64,000 nucleotides of DNA from contig JAOTON010001073.1 in the NCBI GenBank assembly GCA_034440635.1, forward strand, positions 324,001 to 388,000, in the 5' to 3' direction. The notes beneath the pieces are model-generated. The model searched no databases and was not told where the DNA came from. It saw only the letters and a program-made list of their open reading frames with translations. Positions within the stretch are counted from its first letter, which is position 1. Each line of letters opens with the position of its first letter. The translations under genes and the position numbers were made by a program. The stretch comes from Lepas anatifera. Taxonomy: Eukaryota > Arthropoda > Thecostraca > Lepadidae. Below are positions 11,159 through 22,620 of this stretch, in pieces.

Positions 11159-14100
11159 AAAGGTTTGTCGGGATAATTCTTATCATCTTTCTAAGGTCCA
11201 TGCGGGGTTGCGCCGGTTTTTGCCTATGCCAAAATGGCAACCTCAAATCTGGCATTCATCATGGTGATGACGTCGCGATCGCCTAGAGTTGTTAGCAACG
11301 CATTGTCCTGAGCATTGTAGAAGACGGGGCTATCAGGAGATAAGTTGGTGTTAGGGCAATAATACTGTTTTTTAGGACGTGGGTAATAAATCTTGGGTCT
11401 CCCTCGCCAGATGCATTTGAACCGTAAAACACTCCACGATCCGTAGTCGATTATCATTGAATGAATGGGCGGCTCCACCTTGAGAGCAACTGCTGACGTC
11501 ACAACGTGAAAGTCTCTGAAACAGAGGTTGCCATTCTTTGAGAGGGGAGCGTTCTACCTCTACATTTAAAGGCCTTGGGTCCATGTAAACCTACATACAT
11601 AATTTACTTCGCTAGTGGATAGAACCTCACGAGAAAAAAGTGCACGTGCATTTCCGTGCACGGCGCTTCCTTCTTTTGGTCGGTGAAAAAGCGGCGGCTG
11701 TCAGCGGAACTGGGTGGGTGGCATCCAGCCGCAGCCGATAATGGAAACCGGAGAGGTTTTTTAGCTACGCTGCGTCCAACCTCGTTGTGTCGGCCCGTCG
11801 TTTTTGCGGGCTGGGAATGCCGTGTGGGGCGTGAGCTGCACCTGCCGAGCTCAGAAAATAGCTCGAAAGCGCGGATGCTCTGGCCGCCAGCCCCACCACC
11901 GTACTGAATTTGCCATGATCCAACAAAACTTTGGAAGCATATACATACATATACACATAGGTGCTCAGGAATACCAAAATGTTGGGGAACTAGGCTCAAT
12001 ATTTTTCATCGATGTATCATGGACTCCGAGAGAGGTCCGAAAACTCCCCGACCGTGCCAACTGAGTGGTTGAAAATATTGGGGAATCAGAGGATTAACAC
12101 TTTCAATACTGAGACTGGAACCTGTTACCTGGGAATAAGCCTTTCAATATCGTATGGCATCACAATATGGTACCCAACCGACTCATTCTGTGAATTTTGG
12201 ATGGTAAGACGCTCGTAAGACTCCACAGACCCTTTTTCTGGTTATTACTTTTATTTCGGGGTAAAAATTGGTCTCTGTTGGGGGTGATATATATATTTTT
12301 CTGACCTGTGGGCCTGACATCCTTTCCTGTTGTCTTTCCATTATTAGCCATATCATCCTCATCTCAGTCAGTGGCGGACCTAGGATTGCAATAGAGAGTG
12401 TGAGGATTAATGACGCTGTATGAACTTGACATTTGGTGTCTGGTTAAACCCGAGCAATCATTTGTTTGATTTTTCTCAACCAGACCAAGACTGAGCACAA
12501 TATTTGACCTCAAGGTTATTGAAGGTCAGTAGTTTTGGGTGCGCATTATAACAGTCTCCGTCTACCGGAAATAATCATATTTTGTTAGCTTTACGTAGTG
12601 CCGAAGTTTTTACATCTTTGGGGCAGCTTTTGCGGGTATGGGAGTGTGCCATAGACGTTTTATAATACCTATTTGACGGACTGTGCTATTGATGCGTCCG
12701 TTCACATACTCCTCCCAGCACTTGAGAAGGGGCCGAAACCAGCACTTGGGGCACCCAAGTAGCAGCTGGGGTACAGAAGTAGCAGCAACAATTGTCCTCG
12801 AAACCAAACCGAGACTAATTCTCAGGGGCTCCCTAGGGTAGTTTCCCTAAGACTGACTCCTTCCTTCAAAGCACCCCGGTCAGAAAATTATTTGCAGTAC
12901 TTAAGATCGGCCAAAACGGTGGGTTGGGGGCTGTGAATCCTATGTACCCCTTTTGATTCGCGACTGGTTTGGGCGCCTGTAACGTACAATTTTTGTATTT
13001 TCAGGGCGTATAGAGCGCCCTGTTTAGGGGCGGCTCCACGAAATTAAGGGGGATGCAGCTGCCCCACTGACGCCCATTGGATAAGTCCCTTCTATCAACT
13101 GCACCGTTGTGCTCCGGCGTTCTCGGTTGGGTCAGCTCGATGGTGTGGTTATCGGCGCGGTGGCTGGCACATTTGTCATCCGCGCCCCGCCGCTCGCATT
13201 GTCCAGCGTTAGCGCACCGCCGGGGTGGCCCGCGGCGATGACCATTAAATCCACGCACGTGGTCGGATGTCGGCAGACATAGCCTGCAGTTCATGTCCGG
13301 TCAGTGGAGGACCAGCAACTGGGGGTGGCCGCCTGTCACAGCGAGAGCACGCGGCACGTGCCGGTCAGTGTCGAGTCTGAGTACTGTTGGACAGGGCCTA
13401 TGTGTGGTGAGGTCCCATTCGACAATGGCGCTGTTTTTGCCTTTGTCTCATATGGCGACTTCAGTGAAAGACTTAATGCAGAATGGGCTACACTGGATAC
13501 ATCACAAGAAAAGGCTAATACTATGAACATTAAATTTGCATCTGCGGTGATAGGATAGTACCTTCCAAAGTAATAGTAGCCTATAGAAATGGCCCATAGC
13601 CTGCGCTAGCTCTTAGTCCTACAGCCTTCCATCATCCAGCTCGACTCCCGGTGTGCTGGCTTTACCAGCGGTCAAGTTACCCGCAGGGTGCAGGACTTGA
13701 ACCATCAGTCGAGGCCCAACTCAATGAGAAATCGATGACACAATCTCAGAGCTGTGCTCCAACCTCACACAAAGAGCTCTTCCGAATTCTTCAAAACTGT
13801 GAACGGAACGAAGCGTTCAAAGTTGGGAAGTTTCAAGTCATGTATAAATGAGTAGCCCCTGAACCAACAAAAAGTACTCCATACAAATATAATTCACCCG
13901 AAGCCCCACCGTCCCACAGCGTAAAACTTCGCAACGTGCTTAAAATACCCTTTCAATTATTGACTACGCCCAATTACATTACCTTGGTAGGGCAGGGGGC
14001 GTGAGTTGAATTCTTCCAGCACTGGAATTGCGCTCTCCGATCCAATTTCGAGCACTGACGCCCCGGTGTTGCAAGCAACTATACATAATTCAAGACGCTG

Positions 14101-15616
14101 GTGTCTAAAATTCGAACTTTGGCAATAGCCAGCGCTTTCAGACAGCATCCTTTCCTGCTGCAGCAGTTGAACCAACTTCAAAGCTGGAGCGCAGGAAACT
14201 GTGTTGTTGGAATGTTAATCAGGTAAGGCGAAGTACAGTTTGCAGCTTTGCTGCTGCTTAAGACTTGCGATGTATTTCGTTTGGTTTATTTGAAACCAAA
14301 CTTCAAGGTTTGGATTGCTTCAAGCTAATGTTTAGGAGGCAAACTGATATTTTATATTGCATTGAAGAATATGCTCTATTGGTCGTGCTGTTGCGTGGTT
14401 TGGAATCTTCTCACAGAAACTATGCTTTATACCGGAATGATTATTGATGAAGCCGCTACGTTGGTCAGGTGATGAAAACAGTATCAAAGTGTAAATAAAA
14501 TTGCTTCCAGAATTACAATTTCTGAAAACAGGGTCTGATCAATTTAAGAGTTCCAGCAAGGAGCTGAATAATTGTTTGAATCCTAGGGCTACGTTATGGA
14601 AATATGATTCTGTGTTATTTTTTATTGAGGAGCATGCTGTGTTCCATGTTTATTTATTTAATTGACATACACGACATCTCCACTATTCATGTGGCTATTC
14701 TGACGCCGGTCGTAATGAAGATGAGGGACATAAATGACAACTTAAGCAAAACACACTGTAGGATAAGGATAAGGATAGGATGGTTGATGGGGAAGGAAGA
14801 TTACCCACGGGGAGGGTCCCCCCGCCCATGGCTATTCAAGGCAGCAATTTAGAGTGGGAACGGCGGGGCACGATCATACTTTTGGGTGATCTACGAGGAT
14901 GTTTGTGTTTTGTTGGCGGTGCCGAGGAAAGGGCGAGGCCTGCCAGCATTTTGCAGACCGTGCCGATGGATTATACTATAGCAAAGTCTTGTGGAGATGC
15001 ATTGTGTAAGTTCAATATATTGCCGGATCTCTGAAAAAGTAGTGAGCAGAAACGTCGTTGAAACATTTTAGTCCTATGGCGCAGAGGTTCTGTTTTTGAA
15101 CCTTGGACTCGTTCATCCAGGACGTGAAGCAAATGGCACAACAACATGGGTACTGACGGATGATGTACGGTGATCGAGGCCGGAGCGCTTACTGTTGATC
15201 AAGTGCTGCCATTGGCGCCACGTCCCTCCCTCGCCTCAAAGGCGCCGCCAAACAGTGAAAGATTGCCGTGAGACAGTTCGTACATACACACTGCCACCCA
15301 GTGCGTGGAGCAGAGGCCTGCACTAGGAGCTGACATCTGAGGATAGCCAGAGTCGACGCAGATGCCATCGATAGGCTAGTCGTTATAGATCTGGTTCATA
15401 TTCTCGGTAGATTGTAACAAAAATCTGCCACCTTTCTACGCGGCACAGTCTGTGAGTATTTGGTGATGCGACAGTCGTGAGGGGCGGCAAACGCAGTCGC
15501 AGTCTCTTCGTTCTTACACTTTGCATGGCTTACATGGCTTGGTGTTGGGTATTCTTTGCGTTACCAACGCGGGTACTCTCCTTGCGGAGGCAGGTCACCG
15601 GCAGTTCCCTCTCTCC
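11159..15616. other. No gene recognised (4.5 kb)
   Basis: GC-rich islands near 11640-11900 and 13020-13400 sit in AT-rich DNA. A half-site reading CAGTGGCGGACCTAGG at about 12370 looks like a single end of the hAT-type MITEs, with no partner found. The reading frames here overlap on opposite strands and show no recognisable domain. Confidence 0.45.
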
Positions 15617-15631
15617 CCTTCGCCTCTCTCA

Positions 15632-15668
<37 letters not shown>

Positions 15669-15675
15669 CTCTCTA
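15617..15675. repeat. (CT)n microsatellite
   Basis: Nearly pure CT dinucleotide run with a few interruptions. It gives the spurious Ser-Leu repeat reading frames seen on the plus strand. Confidence 0.95.
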
Positions 15676-18600
15676 TCTTATCTGTCTATATCCCCTTTCT
15701 ATCCTCGTATTGGGTTTATCGAAGCGCAACCATAAGATAGTCGTCTATTGATTAATTTCAGAACACTCCGTACGTGCTGGGATTTTTTATTTCGGAAGGC
15801 TATTTACATTGAAACTGTGCAATACGATATGACTTTTGTTAGATTGAGGAGGTGATATTGATGACAGTGTTGCGTGTTGTTGAGTCCAAGATGATAGTCT
15901 TTTTCATAACGATAGTAGAATTTTAAGGTATAATAAGCAGGTCCAGCCTTACAAAGCGGCAAGTCACCTTATCACTACTCATCTACTAATCATAGGTTGT
16001 GAGGGCGCTCTAAATAGACTATACACCAGCATTGGCAAATCGGTTGCGCTTAGTAGAACATCCCCACCCTGGTTTCGTGTGCAGCGAGCTTGCATGGCCG
16101 ATGCTAGTAAGTGCAGACCCCTTAATTCTTGTTTATGTGAGGTCCAGGGGCGATGACGTGAAAAGCGGCGATTCACCGCGGCGGCACGGGCCGGCTTACG
16201 GATGGCACACTGTCGGCCCGCCGGTTAAACGTCGTTACTCTGCCCATTTGCACGATAGTTCAGCCTCATGGCCAGCACCCCGCTCCGATGCAAGACCTTT
16301 GAACATGCCGTGCCATTTTCCAGTGCTCATTGGCTGATCAGACAATGGACGCTCCTGCACGAACAAAGGTCGCCGGCTGACCCAGCAACATGCCTCTTCA
16401 TTGCATGTAAACAATACGTTAGAGGTATCAAGCTTGGCGGTCCGGTACAGGGGTCCAATTGTGGTGCTGGTTAAGCATTTGCCAGGGTTAAAGTATGGGC
16501 TAGGTTCAAGGTCTCATCTTCGCCAGGCTCAATCGTTTTCTTATCCCGGAAAGGCAGCTTTATAATGAGGTCTTACTGCACTTTGCGTTGAGGTGAGCAT
16601 GGGCACAGAGTGTCCTTGCGATTTGCCTGAAAAATCTTCACTATGTGTTTGGTCGGTGCTTTATACACTTTTAAGTTTCTTTGTGTTTTGGACATTCTAA
16701 TTCTGATTTTAGTGTGTTTTCCCTTATTTGTGCCCGATCTAAAAGTTGTATCATACAGGAGGTGTTTTTTCTCAGAAATGTATTTCCAGGCATTGTGACC
16801 ATTATCGAACTATTGCAAACGACGCGTGTGCTGTGTTTAAACAAACGTAAACCTTACGGTGACACGCTATACGCAGATAAAACAACCCAAAATGTCAGAC
16901 TTACAATATGATGCCTTTCGATTACTTATTTCTCATTTTTACCAGGATGTCCCCGATAATGCTCACTCTGCTGTTTTCTCCAATCATTTTTGGCCGTTTT
17001 CGTGGTATTTTTTCACTGTTTCAATTTTAGGCTCGGCTGCACACCGCAGTCAGCCCGTCTTTTCCTCGGGACCAGCCGGTCAGTCTGGGAAAGCGGCAAA
17101 ATCGCAGCAGTGAAATGAGAACTGTTCAGTGTAGCCTTTTCTCAGCACTCACAGACCTTCACAGACACCTGTGCAAATGATCAGGCGTTATGTGCAGTTT
17201 CAGTATCCCCAAGCATCTAGACATGCACGCTGCTAGAGCAAAAACACATTTTTCAATGGGAGCAGCTTTGTTGTCTCGTATTATTCCAAACGGAGTATTT
17301 GCCGTGTTCCCTATGTCGTTGTTCAGCTGCAGCGTGTCGCGCCGGGACGTCGTTAATGCGCACGTTAATCACAGTCGACGACGGCGTCGTCAACGCTGTA
17401 GATTTACTGCCGCAGCTCGCATTCCAGCAGGTCATAGCTCACGCGAACTGCATGGACTTTCGTTCGGCAGAACGGTGTCAGGGAAGCCCGCAGCGTTTGA
17501 TCAGGAAAGAAAATATAAACAATGTAGCATTCTTGCCGAGGTCAACGAGTTCTCAAGGGGTATAGTGGCATGAGACTAACGTTGTTCCAGAAACTTAAGA
17601 TCAGACATCTACATGCCAGACACACCATCAGCGTGGAGAGAGCTTAATGCGTTTCATGATCTTCTTCTCTGAATTTCGCGGTGAAGTACAGCTTGGGGAC
17701 AGTCGGAGTAAGGTGATCCTCGGGACGGCGAACTGGTCTGGTGGTCCGCTCCTCTACCCTCCGCTTGCGACCGGCCTTGCGCGCGGTGTGGGGGAGATTT
17801 ATATGCCCCTGTGAAGAATTGGCCTCGTCGGGCTAAGTTCTTTACATGACCTGGCACTTTTGGGGTCGGCCTGATTTAGTGGACCAGATGGCCATCTCCA
17901 CTGGTCGGCGCTCAGTAGTTTTGAACCGGACCGCCATGATTACTCAATCCAAACGGGACGGAGTTGTTATCTTTTTGTGGAGACACGTGGGTGGCATTAA
18001 GCCATTTGTCTCTGTTGAAGCAATGTATTAAGTTTTGAGTTTAGACATGGAGACCTCCGAGAAACCGGTGAAACCAAGAATATTTATACGTGTCTGGACC
18101 AAATCTTGCTTCATAGTCCTATCAAAATATATTACCAAATATAACTTTCTCCCAAACTTGTTTTTCGATCGTTGTAAACATATTTCCACATTATGAAAGA
18201 TCTGAAGAATTTAGACAAGACTCCGTCCAAAAAAATAACGTAACCATTTTCCCACCACCTTCGCATTTTCTTATATGTTAATGCCTGCAGAGGACATCAT
18301 CGGCATGCATTCAGCAGAAACTGTAAACAGAAATGAACTTCTGATGAAGGACTGATTCGGTCGATTTTCAGACGCGAACCTCACGCCAAAATGGAATTGA
18401 TTTGGCAGTGGCAGGCGTGTCTTGGCTTCGCTCAGAATGTGTTTCTAACCTTTCATATGTTTTACTTGAAGGCGATGCTCGATTTCCACAGCGTTCGGTA
18501 AGGCGGGGACGAAGCCTTCGGGGGAGACGTATGCCACCTGGGAGCGCGCCTTTTGTACATTCTGAGGGGCACAATTCCCACGCGTTTTTCTGTCTCTTGT

Positions 18601-19807
18601 CAGGGATGGGCGTTAAGGTCGTGGAAGCAGTGAAGAAAGTGCGGCCAAGGGGCCAACGCTGTCTGGAGAGTGGTAGTCTCATAGTCGAGGGCATGTCTGC
18701 CACTGGCAGTGGGTGGACGGCAAACAGCGGAGGATGCCGGCAAACCTCGTCCAGGTTCACCTGAAGTCAATTGTAATGCACCTGTACCTCACAGTTCTAG
18801 CAGGTGAATGTTGAGCACTTTCGGAACCCGTCATGGCTGCCTGACGTTGATGAAATAGGCGGGTCCATGGTCCTAAAGGGTGATTGCCTACTCCGCCCCC
18901 TGAATCCGCGTCCGCATTGAGTGGGGGTTGGTCGCAGAAAAAGCTCCGGGTCTGCTATATGAGGATCGGCTATGTAGACTGACTGGAAGCGAGTGCCGGA
19001 GTGTCAGATGCCGTAAAAGATCATCCGCGACACAGCGCTGGCTAGAACATTTAATGCATATAAGAGCAAAGAAATAATGATTCGTACGGTGGAGACTGTA
19101 AAGTAAGCGGTACTCCTGATAGAGCCCCTGACCTGCTGACTTAATTGTTGAAGTGTAGTTATATTGAGCTGCCGAACATTTGATATTTTCCTGGGACACT
19201 TATTTTCCTGGGACAGACACTATATAATTATCCCATGAGCTTGATTCTAGCGTCGTGATCAAGCACGTGCCTTGACATATTACTTTGTAACCGCCAAAGG
19301 TCACATCACATCCGGGTGTTTGCCCCAGCCAGCAAGGAGTCTGTGTATACTCCGCCCTGTGATTTACACGGGCAGTGGCTGTTTATTCTGGTGATATACT
19401 CCAGCAAACAGTTTGATAAATGTTGTGCCAGATCTGAAGGCTCCAAATGTCGGACGAAAAAAGACACGACTAGTTTCACAAATTGCTTGTGTCTCGTCGC
19501 CTCCTGCGAAGGCTGACAAGTGTTATCTGAGCCACAAACGACGGTGCTTTCCTCAGATCTATATGCCAGCTTTGCAGGCCACTGCATATACATAACATTA
19601 AGTTCCTTTCGCGTCTGAAGCGTACCATTTGCTCAGAATTCCGCTCATCCACTGGTCCAGCTATGTGCTCCTTTCTGAAGGATCAATAAAGGAATACCTC
19701 GTTAATAAAACGTTGTATCAATTCGGTCTAAATTTGCATAGCCTTTTCATCACCCCATTCTGTGACAATCAGGGCCCTTTTTATCCCTCAGAACAGTCTG
19801 TAAAAGA
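15676..19807. other. No gene recognised (4.1 kb)
   Basis: Mixed DNA with GC-rich islands (about 16150-16380, 17330-17470, 17650-17790 and 18400-18760). The 18.4-18.76 kb island has ~120-130 codon frames on both strands, neither resembling a known protein, which is what high GC produces by chance. No repeat ends or RNA genes recognised. Confidence 0.4.
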
Positions 19808-20495
19808 GCTCTTTGAACCACTGGGGTCCTTGGTACCTCTGTTGACAGCAGGGCCCGCTCTAGTCAGCTGGACCCCTCTCTAACCGATAAAGTCACGATG
19901 GCCAGCTGGACTATATGAGCAGCAGAAGTTAGTGCCACTCGCAGGGCCAGCTATAGCCGTCATGGCTCTGTCGGCCAGCTGGGTCCTCTTTAAATGATCA
20001 GGCCATTATGGCCAGCAGGGACCTGTTTAGCCTACAGGACCCACTCTGACTATCAGAAGCTTCTTAAGTCTGGAACTAAAGGAGGCTCTGAATTAGTAGG
20101 ACCGACTGTTCTCCGTAGGGCTCTCTGTCGTCTGCAACGCCCTCTCTAGTCAGCTAGACTCTCTATAGGCAGGACTGAGGGTCCTGTTGGTCCTCTAAGC
20201 CCACCACATACCTCTGTAGCTTGCAGGGTCCGTTGACACAGGCAGACAATTGTGTGACCCGACAGACCTTTTACGGCTATTAAAGCCTCCTATAATCCCA
20301 ATAACCTATAACCAGCAGGGCCCATTGTAACCCACACGGCCCTCCATAGCCAGCAGGATACTATATGGTAAGATGGCCTTTCCCTCTAACATACATGACC
20401 ACCGTAGATAGTATGACTTTCTGTAACCAGCAGGGCCTACTGCGACTACTAGAAGTCTCAGTAACTAAAGGACTCTTTGAAACCACTTGAACCCA
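19808..20495. repeat. Degenerate tandem repeat around CAGCAGGGCCC
   Basis: Variants of a motif like CTGTAGCCAGCAGGGCCCACT recur every ~25-60 bases across nearly 700 bases (for example GACAGCAGGGCCCGC at ~19845, AACCAGCAGGGCCCATT at ~20310 and AACCAGCAGGGCCTACT at ~20425). TTTGAACCACTGG and TTTGAAACCACTTG mark its two ends. It looks like an old minisatellite decayed by mutation. No coding frame is maintained. Confidence 0.6.
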
Positions 20496-20744
20496 CAATT
20501 GACTGTAAACCACTTTATCAATTATAGAGGGAGTGTTCCACTTTATTGAAGTTCCAACTGTTCATGATTAGCATACATCTGAAAGTCAGAAAACTACAGT
20601 TTTTGAAGCGGCTTTCTGCGTACCAAAATGCTGCCTTTTTCTTACCATTTCTGACGTCATGAAAATTGTTTTCACAACTTGTAAAATGCAAACCTTGATC
20701 TGGGCCAAAACATAAACAACTCCCTCATGGAGCACCCGAATGGG

Positions 20745-20902
20745 ACGGGGGATGCGTGGCTTCGTGGTAGAGCACCTGCCTTCTGAGGCACAGGTCCCGG
20801 GTTCAAGTCCCGGCAGAGCCTCTGAATGGGTTGATCCGATCCCCCATGCACCTCTCAACAGCGTGAGAGTTGGCGACGCCGTATATACTGGTGCACCGTT
20901 AG
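20745..20902 (+). mobile_element. tRNA-derived SINE, 5' part (interrupted)
   Basis: A tRNA-like head carries an A-box-like TGGCTTCGTGGTAGAGC and a B-box GGTTCAAGTCC, the internal RNA polymerase III promoter. The SINE body follows, with GAGAGTTGGCGACGCC near 20867. The same body, including a GGCGACGCCATATGACC-like block, appears in the SINE at 29501-29685. The sequence stops at TTAG (20899-20902), where a TTAA element has inserted. The SINE resumes at 21908 with TTGAGCCTCAGCAATTATTA, matching the 3' end of the 29.5 kb copy. Confidence 0.85.
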
Positions 20903-21907
20903 CACGCGCCCCGCTGGGGTCCCTGGCATGATGCGACCCGCTGGGGGAATTTCGCCCCCTCCGTATCTCATTTCCCAGGAAAGCTAGAGAAAAATTACGG
21001 ACGGTGTTTGAAAGCTCTTGACAAGACGAAGATAAATTATAGGAATTATTTTTATGTCAGGTCAATATTGAGGTCAGCATACGTCAAATAAGGTCCCATA
21101 GGCTTACAACAGGGCAGTGTACGTTTCCTCCTCTACATTTTTACTCAGCAGAGCTAGAGAAAATATTTATGCATCATTGGATTCCTCTCATTGTGGCAAA
21201 TCGAATGATGTATAATATGACCTTGCTAGTTCAAATTGTGAGAATGACCTGACATCGAGCTAGATCAAGGTCGCAGGATGACCTGGTATGGTCATGTTGC
21301 ATATCAATTCACTTCCCGTGACAATAAAAGCACAATGCAAGCAAAATGGGGGCTGTATCTCAATTCAGTGAGAAGTTATTGGCAAATCAATCACTGTATG
21401 CTCCTGTGACCTGACATCACCTTTGAGAGGTCAGATGGTCAAAAACTCAACTTAATGGTCAAGATCGTGGCAATAATACACCGTTAGAGCATTTTCAGTT
21501 TTATCTATCCGCATTTACCGAAAACGAGCCCTTTCTATTTTTCCCCATAGACTTATAATGGGGGTGACCAAAAAAATGACCCCACCTTAGGTCAACAATA
21601 TCGAAATTCCGAGATAGCAGATTTATAGATCCTAATAGCCTCATCATATTGTGAAAGTTTCAAACTGATCGGTTGGCTGATGCTCCTTAGGCGCCGCTTC
21701 AAACTCATAATTTTAGGTTTTGAGGTCGGGTCACTTGACCTTGAATAGATCCTTGACCTGCCATGACCTGACCTAAAACATTTGGTGAAATGCGTAAAAT
21801 TGATTAGGAATAAGGTACCGTCAGTTTCGTTGTTCTGCGTCTCTTCGTTTTTGCGTTATCTTGGGAAAACTAGGAGGGAGGGGGTGTGAACCCCAGTGGG
21901 GCGCGTG
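20903..21907 (+). mobile_element. Non-autonomous TTAA element, family T2, copy 1 (1.0 kb), nested in a SINE
   Basis: Begins CACGCGCCCCGCTGGGG and ends with the inverse form CCCCAGTGGGGCGCGTG. The flanking tetranucleotides TTAG and TTGA are one change each from TTAA. Long stretches are colinear with 5100-5830 of transposon T1, including CAGGTCAATATTGAGGTCA, TGACCTGGTATGGTCAT and TTTTGAGGTCGGGTCAC. It has no usable reading frame. The split SINE on either side independently proves both boundaries. Confidence 0.88.
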
Positions 21908-21936
21908 TTGAGCCTCAGCAATTATTATTATTTCGA
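21908..21936 (+). mobile_element. tRNA-derived SINE, 3' remnant after the T2 insertion
   Basis: Continuation of the SINE at 20745-20902. GAGCCTCAGCAATTATTATTA aligns with AGCCCCAACAAATTATTATA at the end of the 29.5 kb SINE. Confidence 0.75.
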
Positions 21937-22494
21937 ATGGGACGCACCACTGACATTGTAGCGGCGATGTTTTTACAATCAATGTTTTAAATTATACGTC
22001 CGATATTTATGTAGTATAAAGTACAGATTTCCAACAACTTTAGACTACAAAATACCGAAAATAAATATGCATCTTAGAACTAACAAAGTTGGTGTAAACT
22101 TACTTATCTCATCAAGCACTAAAGGTTGACTCGCTCACTAGCATGACATTTTTCAAGAGTGGGAGGAGCTTAGGATTTAGACCTATCAAATTGCTGCAAC
22201 CACTGAAACCAGATGGAAAATATGCCCTCAATATTTGAAAATAAGTCCAACAGGGGCCCTCATTTTGAACTTCTCGCGCAGAGATTTAAGCCAGGGGGCT
22301 TTGAGTGAATTAAATCTACCAGAAGTGATTTCTCGACGCTAACTGTTATTTCATTCCAAAACCATTTATAAATGTGAAATACTATCTTCAAAGAGCCCTT
22401 TCTAGTGAGTTGGACATCTCGTAAGCAGGTCTGGAGCATCCTGGTGGCCCTCTGCATCCAACATGGCTCTCTGGAGGTCCCTTTCTTATAAAGA
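21937..22494. other. No gene recognised
   Basis: AT-rich DNA with no reading frame or repeat end that I can support. Confidence 0.5.
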
Positions 22495-22620
22495 AAGCCC
22501 CTAAACGAAATGCAAAATGGAGGCCCCCAAAAGCTAGGAGCCTTTTTAAGGAACAGGGATAGGAAGCCACCTTCAATCCTGACCCCGATGGAAAGAAACC
22601 CATGACGACGCCCTGCATAC
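22495..22620. repeat. Interspersed repeat R1, copy 2
   Basis: Matches 1855-1992 in the same orientation: AGCCCCTAAACGAAATGCAAAATGG, the CCAAAAGCTAGGAG block, GGGATAGGA and the GAAACCCATGACGACGCCC-like end. A fragment of an unidentified dispersed family. Any frames translated through it are not conserved between the two copies. Confidence 0.6.

Noticed and set aside
18368..18764. Overlapping 120-130 codon frames on both strands
   Set aside because: Two opposite frames of similar length in a GC-rich island with no family resemblance; most likely chance.
20757..20822. Candidate tRNA gene
   Set aside because: A and B boxes are present, but it does not fold as a clean cloverleaf by eye and continues into a SINE body found elsewhere in the window.
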